Source: Gammaproteobacteria bacterium (GTDB taxonomy: Bacteria > Pseudomonadota > Gammaproteobacteria > GCA-001735895). Taken from it: a stretch of DNA of 6,266 nucleotides. Numbering within the stretch: the first letter of the stretch is position 1; each line of letters opens with the position of its first letter. Positions 1-4,750 of this stretch are shown here, piece by piece. The stretch spans positions 1 to 6,266 of the forward strand of contig JAOUJX010000253.1 in the NCBI GenBank assembly GCA_029882955.1, read 5' to 3'. The notes beneath the pieces are model-generated. The model saw nothing but the letters and a program-made list of their open reading frames with translations, was not told the origin of the DNA and did not search any database. The position numbers were made by a program, and so were the translations under genes.

Positions 1-126
1 GAAGCACGCATCGAATCAATCGGTCTGGGTGAAAAACATCCGATTGCTGACAATGCTACTGAAGCTGGTCGCGCGCAAAACCGTCGTGTGGAACTATCAT
101 TAATTCCTATTACTGAAGATTCCTGA
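1..126 (+). CDS. OmpA-family protein, C-terminal end (partial, 5' end outside window)
   Basis: The first 41 codons in frame 1, up to the TGA at 124-126, encode the tail of an OmpA-like (MotB/Pal-type) peptidoglycan-binding domain. The visible signature is G-x-G-x(4)-P-I-A-D-N-x-T-x(2)-G-R-A-Q-N-R-R-V-E, the closing helix and strand of the fold; in the family, the Arg of this segment helps bind the diaminopimelate of peptidoglycan. The protein would sit in the periplasm facing the cell wall, tethered by an N-terminal barrel, lipoprotein anchor or membrane helix that lies outside the window, so its exact type (porin-like OmpA, Pal-like or other) cannot be decided. About ten residues follow the domain (ending I-T-E-D-S), a short tail. 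An intrinsic terminator follows directly. It is the only gene on the + strand here and converges on the molybdopterin oxidoreductase. Confidence 0.93.
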   Translation, partial: EARIESIGLGEKHPIADNATEAGRAQNRRVELSLIPITEDS

Positions 127-134
127 GACAACTC

Positions 135-165
135 AAAGCCGGGGTCAAGTGATCCCGGCTTTTTT
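135..165 (+). terminator. Intrinsic terminator of the OmpA-family gene
   Basis: A GC-rich inverted repeat, AAAGCCGGG at 135-143 and CCCGGCTTT at 154-162, forms a 9-bp perfect stem with a 10-nt loop. It is followed by a T run through 165 on the + strand, and lies 8 nt after the OmpA-family stop codon. Read from the - strand the same stem lies about 20 nt past the stop of the molybdopterin oxidoreductase gene but is followed by only three T residues, so it may act as a weaker terminator in that direction too. Confidence 0.9.
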
Positions 166-184
166 AAATTACCCTAACTGTCGC

Positions 185-2260
185 TTAATCTACAGCCCTG
201 ACCCAAACCGCAGTGTCATGGAACACCGCACCGCCATTTGGCTTACCCGGTTCAGCTGATATCAACGCATTAACGCCCAGCCCTTCCTCGAAAGCTTTGT
301 TTGGCCAGATGCTTTCGATGACAACAACACCTCGTTGTACACCATCAAATATCCTGGCATGCAACACCAGATCAGCTAACTGATTGCCTACTCTTACTTT
401 TCCCCCATCCTCAATCTTTAAAGCCGCCGCATCTGCGGGGTGGATCAGTATCGTCGGACGTTTTTCATAACGGACCGAGGTCGGTGTCTCGGTGAAACTG
501 GTATTGAGAAAATGCCTGGCGGGGGCCGCAACCAACCGAAAAGGGTGCTCCTCATCGCTCTGGTTCATTACCGGCATGTGGTCGGGCAGTTCGGGCAGGC
601 CATCTGTATCCTGCCCCACCCTTTTCCAGTCGGGTTTGAAATGAAATTTGCTATCGGGTGTGCCAAAGCCATTGAGAAAATTAGTCGTATCAAAATCGTA
701 GGCACAGTCGTGCCAGTGCTGGTGGTAAAGATCATCCTCCGTTGGATACCCAGACTGTCGTAAACTTTGATCGATGAGTTCGCGCGAGCCTGTTTCAAAA
801 CAAACATGAGATATTCCCATACGCTTTGCCAGCCCACTCAATACCCGGTGATTACTCCGGCATTCGGCGAAGGGCTCGATGACAGGACGCGTCGTCTGCA
901 AATGGGTATGCCCGCCTGCCTGATAAAAATCGTCGTGTTCAAGAAACATCGTTGCCGGTAAGACGATATCAGCCATGGCCGCAGTCTCTGTCATAAACTG
1001 CTCGTGAACACAGACAAACAGGTCATCACGCTGCATACCCGCAATCACTTTCCGGGTTTCGGGTGCGACAACCACAGGATTGGTATTCTGGATAATCATC
1101 GCGGTGACCGGCGGACCACCCTGCAAATCGCGCGGATTGCCACAAAGTACGTCACCTATACGGGACTGATCTAACACTCGGGTATTGTTATCAACCCTGT
1201 CCAGCCCCTTGATCAGCGTTTGATCGACACCATACATGCCACTATTAGAATACAGCGCCCCGCCTCCCGGATATTGCCAGGCACCTGTCAGCGCTGGCAG
1301 GCAGGTTACCGCATGCACATTGGCGGCTCCGTTTCGGGAACGCGAGAAACCATAGCCAAGACGAATAAAACTACGTTGAGTTTGTCCATACAGTCTGGCA
1401 AAAGCGATGATTTCCTCGGTGCGCAAGCCAGTAATCTCAGCCGCCCATTCAGGTGTCTTATGGAGCAGATGCTTTTCTAACTCGGCGGGCACATCGGTAT
1501 ATTTCTCCAGATAATCTTTATCCACCAGAGTTTCGGCAAACAGGACATGCATCACCGCGCAGGCCAAAGCGCCATCGCTGCCCGGACGCAACATCAAATG
1601 CAAATCGGCCTTTTCCGCAGTTGGTGTTCGATAGGGATCGACCACCACCAGTTTAGCCTGTCGTTCGCGCCTGGCCCTCGAGATATGCTGCATCACATTA
1701 ACCTGGGTGCTCACCGGGTTACCACCCCAGACCACGATCAAATCACTGTTGGCCATTTCGCGTGGCTCAGAACCACGTTTAGCTCCGGTACCGGCAATCC
1801 AGCCAGCATCGGCCAGAGTGATACAAAAGGTAGCATGCTGACGCGATGTTTTTAGCGTATGGCGGAAACAGTCAAGGGCATCGCGTTGCAGTAAACCCAT
1901 GGTGCCCGCGTAGTGATAGGGCCAGAGTGTTTCGCTACCGTGTTGGTCGATGGATTTTTGAAATTGAGTAGCGACTTCATTAAGAGCTTCATCCCAGCTT
2001 ATCACTTCGAACTCGGACAGACCAACCGCCTTTCGTCCAACCCGTCTTAACGGCTGTCCAAGCCTGTCAGGATGGTGTATACGCTCGGCATACCGCGCGA
2101 CCTTGGCGCAGACTACGCCTGCTGTATAGCTATTATCCTTCGCGCCATATACCCGGCCGATAGTTCTGTCGTCAACAACCTCTACCTCAAGCGCACAGGT
2201 ACTCGGGCAGTCGTGCGGGCAGGTAGAATGGACGCGCGGTATTTTTTTCGTGGCTGACAT
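185..2260 (-). CDS. Molybdopterin-dependent [4Fe-4S] oxidoreductase (DMSO reductase/formate dehydrogenase superfamily), substrate unknown
   Basis: A 691-aa catalytic subunit of the bis-MGD molybdenum (or tungsten) enzyme superfamily (COG0243 type). The N-terminal [4Fe-4S] motif is intact: Cys14-x3-Cys18-x3-Cys22-x28-Cys51. The Mo-bis-MGD domain follows (about 60-480), with the cofactor motif V-W-G-G-N-P at 177-182 and R-P-G-S-D-G at 225-230. A C-terminal dinucleotide-binding beta-barrel domain (about 570-690) ends in the P-N-G-G-A region. Cys146, in A-T-F-C-I-T, sits where the Mo-ligand residue lies in relatives (Ser, Cys or Sec), so a Cys-ligated metal is inferred. There is no twin-arginine signal or membrane segment, so the enzyme should be cytoplasmic. 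No electron-transfer subunit or cofactor chaperone adjoins it. Similar solitary proteins are common in proteobacteria and usually carry only a general family name. The ATG at 2258-2260 is preceded by a weak AAAGG very close to the start; the length is typical of the family. Family assignment is firm; the reaction is not known. Confidence 0.95.
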   Translation of the reverse strand: MSATKKIPRVHSTCPHDCPSTCALEVEVVDDRTIGRVYGAKDNSYTAGVVCAKVARYAERIHHPDRLGQPLRRVGRKAVGLSEFEVISWDEALNEVATQFQKSIDQHGSETLWPYHYAGTMGLLQRDALDCFRHTLKTSRQHATFCITLADAGWIAGTGAKRGSEPREMANSDLIVVWGGNPVSTQVNVMQHISRARRERQAKLVVVDPYRTPTAEKADLHLMLRPGSDGALACAVMHVLFAETLVDKDYLEKYTDVPAELEKHLLHKTPEWAAEITGLRTEEIIAFARLYGQTQRSFIRLGYGFSRSRNGAANVHAVTCLPALTGAWQYPGGGALYSNSGMYGVDQTLIKGLDRVDNNTRVLDQSRIGDVLCGNPRDLQGGPPVTAMIIQNTNPVVVAPETRKVIAGMQRDDLFVCVHEQFMTETAAMADIVLPATMFLEHDDFYQAGGHTHLQTTRPVIEPFAECRSNHRVLSGLAKRMGISHVCFETGSRELIDQSLRQSGYPTEDDLYHQHWHDCAYDFDTTNFLNGFGTPDSKFHFKPDWKRVGQDTDGLPELPDHMPVMNQSDEEHPFRLVAAPARHFLNTSFTETPTSVRYEKRPTILIHPADAAALKIEDGGKVRVGNQLADLVLHARIFDGVQRGVVVIESIWPNKAFEEGLGVNALISAEPGKPNGGAVFHDTAVWVRAVD

Positions 2261-2278
2261 GCCTTTATTTTTGCATGA

Positions 2279-2284
2279 GTTATA
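2279..2284 (-). promoter_or_regulatory. Possible -10 element for the molybdopterin oxidoreductase gene
   Basis: On the - strand the hexamer TATAAC matches five of six positions of a sigma-70 -10 box and would start a transcript about 12 nt before the ATG. No good -35 hexamer lies 16-18 nt upstream, so it would need an activator or is a chance match. A second weak pair further up (AAGACA, 18 nt, TATAGA, around 2345-2375) is an alternative. Confidence 0.22.
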
Positions 2285-2425
2285 GACCGCAGGCCAGGGA
2301 AACCTGTTTCTTCGGCCCCATCTTTTCCTGTCATTCGCCTGTCTATATTTTCTATGTCTAGTGAATGTCTTTGAGTCGCCATCACTGCGACCACCGATAT
2401 ATCTATCAGCTCCTTATTGTATGTC

Positions 2426-2461
2426 AGCTGGAATCTCGAAAAATACGAGCTAAAACCAGCT
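2426..2461 (-). terminator. Two-part hairpin after the usp gene, possible transcript end
   Basis: The outer arms AGCTGG (2426-2431) and CCAGCT (2456-2461) pair perfectly. Inside them CTCG (2435-2438) pairs with CGAG (2446-2449) around a 7-nt A-rich loop. The element begins 15 nt past the usp stop on the - strand, the place expected for a terminator or an RNA-stabilising 3' structure. There is no T tract after it, so it is not a canonical intrinsic terminator. Confidence 0.35.
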
Positions 2462-2476
2462 ATCATCATCCAATCG

Positions 2477-3004
2477 CTACTTGACCGTAATGCAGGTGCA
2501 GGGTGCCCGGTTTGCTACCTTATGCGAGACACTGCCAAGAAACAGGCCCTTTAAATCATTTAAGCCGCGTGACCCCATAATCACGCAATCAATTTTTTCC
2601 GAGTCGACACATTTCAAAATTCTATCGGCCGGATCACCAATTTCAAGAAGGGCCTCGACATTTTCCAGGCCTTTTCTCCTGGCACGGCCCTTTGCGCCAG
2701 CAATAATATGGCGGCCTATCTCTACCAGTAACTGTGGTGATACCCCTGAATCCTGGAAGGCAGAATCCGTAGCCACCGAGACCCTGTAATCCATCGTTCT
2801 CAAGCGGTCTATTTCCTTGTTGACACGCGGTGTCAAACCTTCAATTTCGGCAAATCGGCGTAGCCCCCCTATATTTTCAGAACGACTAGGTACGTGCAAT
2901 AAGACAAGCTCAGCATTGTAATTTTTTGCCAAATCAATTGCGATATCGAGCGCCTTGTAGGCATGATCTGAACCGTCGGTGGGACACAGTATTTTTTTGA
3001 ACAT
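2477..3004 (-). CDS. Universal stress protein (UspA family), ATP-binding type
   Basis: A 175-aa single-domain Usp with the Rossmann-like fold. The N-terminal strand K-K-I-L-C-P-T-D-G-S (3-12) carries the conserved Asp10, and L-V-L-L-H-V (33-38) is the second strand. The nucleotide-binding loop follows the classic spacing G144-x2-G147-x9-G157-S158, read as M-G-S-R-G then L-G-S-V. Usp proteins with this loop bind ATP, unlike the UspA subtype that lacks it, and act in the cytoplasm as stress, growth-arrest or energy-state factors, usually as dimers. It is somewhat longer than the usual 140-150 aa; the extra length lies in the variable central segment (about 40-110). The ATG at 3002-3004 has a strong GGAGG at 3011-3015, 6 nt upstream. 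The gene stands alone between two gaps, which fits a separately regulated stress gene. The target or partner is unknown. Confidence 0.94.
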   Translation of the reverse strand: MFKKILCPTDGSDHAYKALDIAIDLAKNYNAELVLLHVPSRSENIGGLRRFAEIEGLTPRVNKEIDRLRTMDYRVSVATDSAFQDSGVSPQLLVEIGRHIIAGAKGRARRKGLENVEALLEIGDPADRILKCVDSEKIDCVIMGSRGLNDLKGLFLGSVSHKVANRAPCTCITVK

Positions 3005-3010
3005 GGCAGG

Positions 3011-3015
3011 CCTCC
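3011..3015 (-). promoter_or_regulatory. Strong Shine-Dalgarno site of the usp gene
   Basis: On the - strand GGAGG lies 6 nt before the ATG at 3002-3004. It is the best ribosome binding site in the window and fixes the start of the universal stress protein. Confidence 0.85.
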
Positions 3016-3054
3016 GTGGTTTTCAGTCAATCTATGAAAAATCAAAATACCTGG

Positions 3055-3076
3055 ATATTGACCTATCATATTGACC
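3055..3076. promoter_or_regulatory. Direct repeat flanking a -10-like box upstream of usp (operator-like)
   Basis: The 9-mer ATATTGACC occurs twice on the + strand, at 3055-3063 and 3068-3076, with a 4-nt spacer (13-nt period). An inverted partial copy, GTCAAT, lies at 3026-3031. On the - strand, which carries the usp gene, the hexamer TATGAT (3070 down to 3065) overlaps the junction and matches five of six positions of a -10 box; only a weak -35 (TTATCC) lies 17 nt upstream. A transcript from here would have a 5' leader of about 50 nt. A repressor or activator binding both copies is plausible; the regulator is not known. Confidence 0.4.
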
Positions 3077-3095
3077 CAGCTCAACCAGGATAAAT

Positions 3096-3302
3096 TTAGA
3101 GGCCAATGTCGGCGGAGTGCTGATCAGGGCTATTCGTAATGCCAGGTCGACTGGCTGCTAGCTGGAAGCGGTCATTCAAATCTGGTATTTGAATTCGTAC
3201 CAGGCGCCTGAAGCGGAAGTAGATGGCATCAGGATATACCGGGCTACTTACTATGAATGCATCGCAGGTAAAACCTGCTAAAGTTTCTAAAAAATCAACC
3301 AC
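3096..3302 (-). CDS. Doubtful small ORF, 68 aa, GTG start
   Basis: An open frame of 68 codons starts with GTG at 3300-3302 and ends in TAA at 3096-3098. Codon choice reads like a real gene (varied, few rare codons), and the product looks protein-like: a hydrophobic start (V-D-F-L-E-T-L-A-G-F) and a central basic stretch (F-R-F-R-R-L-V-R). The only start codon is GTG, with no Shine-Dalgarno before it. The frame stays open upstream to the TAA that also ends the PDC-like gene, so it could be a decayed remnant. It matches no family I recognise. It could equally be chance. Confidence 0.22.
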   Translation of the reverse strand: MVDFLETLAGFTCDAFIVSSPVYPDAIYFRFRRLVRIQIPDLNDRFQLAASRPGITNSPDQHSADIGL

Positions 3303-3332
3303 CCAGTAAGTAAATGTTGCAACACCATGAGG

Positions 3333-4274
3333 TTAGGCAGCGCGATCTCCGAGCCAGAAGCTTATACTCCTGGACAGAAACTCCTCGAAATGCATATAGT
3401 GAGAACCATCGCAGGAAAATGTCAGCCCTACCAGACCATTAATGATGTTAAATGACGCCGAGCGCAGATATATCGTCTCATCCGCATATCGAAGTTGTTT
3501 GAGCATTGATAGCACCCGATCGATGTCCTCTACGGTTGCTATTGCTTTTGTCGGGCAGGTTTGCCGCTTGAAAGTAAATTTGAATTCTGGATCTATAATA
3601 CTGGCAACAGTATGGATCAAATAGTCAAAAGGGTCGTCCATTCGCCAGAAGGAAACCCTGGAACTCGAAAAATGGATTTTCATATGAAAAACTCCATAAT
3701 CGACCATCACTTCCTGGATTGCCTCCATAGTTTTATCTAGATGCCTGTCCATCTCACTTTCAATCCGTTCCTGCATAAACAAAGTCCCACGTATTGCCGG
3801 ATCGCCCTTGTACTGAGACCATCGATTAATCTCTTCAGTCTCTGGTGTCGGCAGGCCGTCCAGGTCAAAATCGGCAGCTATAAATCCGATTACTCGGTTA
3901 TCGTCTCTGACCGCCTGTAATATCGTTATGCAGGAGCGCCCGTTATATCTACTCACGTAAACCCTGGATAACAGAATACCCTTATAAGGTAGATTATTTT
4001 CAAAGTAGGGACGCCCCTGAAAACTATGCCCACGCATCGACACATCGGTTTTCTCTTTTTCTATATTGGAGGAAACTAAATATCCGTTCGGGTCAAAAGC
4101 ATATAAAAGATCACAATTTTCCAGACTGCTCATATCTGCTCGTAGTAACTGGTCGAGGAGATCTGGATCAGACCAGATATCGGAAGCCGATCTGGCTAGT
4201 TTTGATAGCGGAATTTTCGCTATTTTTGATAATTCTTTTTTTCTAGCTTTAATAGCCATTTTTACTAACGACAT
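3333..4274 (-). CDS. Soluble PDC/dCache-like sensor protein without output domain (hypothetical)
   Basis: A 313-aa protein. Residues 1-35 are basic and predicted helical (K-A-R-K-K-E-L-S-K-I-A-K). Residues about 53-140 resemble a PDC/dCache ligand-binding fold: L-L-Y-A-F-D-P-N-G-Y-L-V-S-S-N, then G-R-P-Y-F-E-N at 87-93, S-R-V-Y-V-S-R at 103-109, I-L-Q-A-V-R-D at 118-124 and V-I-G-F-I-A-A-D-F-D-L-D-G-L at 128-141, the usual order of strands and the R-x-Y-F motif of this group. Residues about 163-195 are a charged helix, and 196-313 form a second region (F-S-S-S-R-V-S-F-W, then R-Y-A-D-E-T-I-Y-L-R-S-A-S-F-N and F-S-C-D-G) that I cannot assign. There is no membrane helix, signal peptide, kinase, GGDEF, EAL, HD-GYP or methyl-accepting segment, although PDC domains are normally periplasmic halves of membrane receptors. 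The first in-frame start is the ATG at 4272-4274; a stop lies 4 codons upstream. A GGGAG lies 12 nt before it, rather far. The gene is AT-rich relative to its neighbours. Domain assignment is moderately sure; the function is unknown. Confidence 0.85.
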   Translation of the reverse strand: MSLVKMAIKARKKELSKIAKIPLSKLARSASDIWSDPDLLDQLLRADMSSLENCDLLYAFDPNGYLVSSNIEKEKTDVSMRGHSFQGRPYFENNLPYKGILLSRVYVSRYNGRSCITILQAVRDDNRVIGFIAADFDLDGLPTPETEEINRWSQYKGDPAIRGTLFMQERIESEMDRHLDKTMEAIQEVMVDYGVFHMKIHFSSSRVSFWRMDDPFDYLIHTVASIIDPEFKFTFKRQTCPTKAIATVEDIDRVLSMLKQLRYADETIYLRSASFNIINGLVGLTFSCDGSHYMHFEEFLSRSISFWLGDRAA

Positions 4275-4296
4275 AGAAATCGACTACTCCCAGAGT

Positions 4297-4311
4297 CCAG
4301 GTTCGACCCGG
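4297..4311. promoter_or_regulatory. Imperfect palindrome in the leader of the PDC-like gene
   Basis: CCAGGTTCGACCCGG is a 15-nt inverted repeat: six-base arms around TCG, with one mismatched pair. It lies between the putative promoter (4365-4392) and the ATG at 4272-4274, so it would be in the 5' untranslated RNA, about 23 nt before the start and just upstream of the GGGAG ribosome site. It could be a small hairpin affecting translation or a protein-binding site. Confidence 0.3.
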
Positions 4312-4364
4312 TGATACGAATGGAGTTTCTACTATCTCCGGGCAGAATTATCTTCTAAACCCGC

Positions 4365-4392
4365 CATATACATTCCCAGTTCACCAGGTCAA
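4365..4392 (-). promoter_or_regulatory. Candidate sigma-70 promoter of the PDC-like gene
   Basis: On the - strand TTGACC (4392 down to 4387, five of six matches to the -35 consensus) is followed after 16 nt by TATATG (4370 down to 4365, four of six). The transcript would begin near 4357 and have a leader of about 80 nt. Another -10-like hexamer, GATAAT, lies downstream around 4350 but lacks a spaced -35. Confidence 0.35.
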
Positions 4393-4626
4393 TCGGCATG
4401 CTATTTTAACGCGTGACGCGACGTAAGCTCTGAAGTGTAACGAAAGATTATCAACGCTTCCCAAAAGGCCGAAAACTTCACTCGGGCAACCACATTTTGC
4501 ACCAATAAAGCGCTTCTCTATACTAATGCCGCACCATATCAAGGCAAAACAACCAATTGCGTCTTTACTTAACGAGTAGGCTAGAAACATAAACGCTCGA
4601 TAATCAACTATCTTTCGACTTACCAT
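4381..4626 (-). CDS. Doubtful small ORF, 81 aa, cysteine-containing
   Basis: An ATG at 4624-4626 opens an 81-codon frame. The product has five cysteines (around residues 26, 32, 45, 47 and 77), including a C-G-C-P segment, and a moderately hydrophobic stretch (A-I-G-C-F-A-L-I-W-C-G-I). No Shine-Dalgarno precedes the ATG and I recognise no family. Its 3' end runs into the candidate promoter of the next gene. It may be a small orphan protein, a degraded gene or a chance frame in AT-rich DNA; I favour chance. Confidence 0.18.
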   Translation of the reverse strand: MVSRKIVDYRAFMFLAYSLSKDAIGCFALIWCGISIEKRFIGAKCGCPSEVFGLLGSVDNLSLHFRAYVASRVKIACRLTW

Positions 4627-4683
4627 TAAGTGGGTTTACGCCCAGTTCAAATGCGTGATTATTATTTCTGGCGTAGTGTGAAG

Positions 4684-4727
4684 AAAAATATTCTGCACCA
4701 GGTGGGAACCTTGCCGACCCGGCACCT
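4684..4727 (-). terminator. Possible imperfect terminator after the FAD oxidoreductase
   Basis: On the - strand the arms AGGTG and CACCT (4723-4727 with 4700-4704) enclose an inner hairpin whose arms CCG and CGG (4714-4716 and 4720-4722) flank a 3-nt loop. About 10 nt further on comes a T-rich stretch, ATATTTTT. It lies 24 nt past the flavoenzyme stop, where a terminator is expected. The stem is interrupted and the T tract is displaced, so the call is weak. Confidence 0.3.
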
Positions 4728-4750
4728 AATTTACAATAATTTCAAACGAG

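Larger units (their letters stand above)
2261..2476. other. Intergenic region between the usp gene and the Mo oxidoreductase gene
   Basis: 216 nt with no convincing gene. An open frame on the - strand (2182-2469) runs through it and into the oxidoreductase gene in another frame; it has no ribosome binding site and no recognisable protein character, so I treat it as non-coding. The region holds a two-part hairpin just past the usp stop (2426-2461) and a loose array of TGTCT words on the + strand at 2340, 2355 and 2366, which could belong to a regulator site or be chance. Confidence 0.6.
3005..3332. other. Intergenic region between the PDC-like gene and usp
   Basis: 328 nt. The part next to usp is its leader, with the repeated ATATTGACC motif. 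The middle holds an open reading frame of uncertain status (3096-3302, listed separately). A 10-bp perfect palindrome TGTTGCAACA sits at 3315-3324, just after the stop of the PDC-like gene; it lacks a T tract, so it is not a standard terminator. I see no RNA gene or mobile-element end here. Confidence 0.6.
4275..4750. other. Long AT-rich intergenic region between the FAD oxidoreductase and the PDC-like gene
   Basis: 476 nt. Next to the flavoenzyme stop is an imperfect structured element (4684-4727). The middle contains an 81-codon open frame on the - strand (4381-4626), listed separately as doubtful. The left part contains the candidate promoter and leader of the PDC-like gene. The words GCACCA recur on the + strand near 4499, 4531 and 4694, but without the arms or spacing of an NtrC or sigma-54 site. 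I see no tRNA, rRNA, insertion sequence or long repeat. Confidence 0.6.

Noticed and set aside
440..1855. Several + strand open frames of 60-107 codons inside the Mo oxidoreductase gene
   Set aside because: They are antisense shadows of a long, strongly recognisable gene and show no family features or ribosome sites.
2182..2469. 95-codon ORF between usp and the Mo oxidoreductase
   Set aside because: Its 3' part overlaps the oxidoreductase gene in another frame, it has no ribosome site, and its product resembles nothing.
4291..4320. T-arm-like sequence (GGTTCGAC) suggesting a tRNA 3' end or attachment site
   Set aside because: The five-base arms around the loop do not pair as a T stem, there is no acceptor or anticodon arm upstream and no CCA context. 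An imperfect palindrome explains it better.
4499..4545. GCACCA words resembling NtrC or sigma-54 promoter elements
   Set aside because: The inverted arm TGGTGC is not present at the right spacing, and the GG-N10-GC spacing of a sigma-54 promoter does not fit on either strand.
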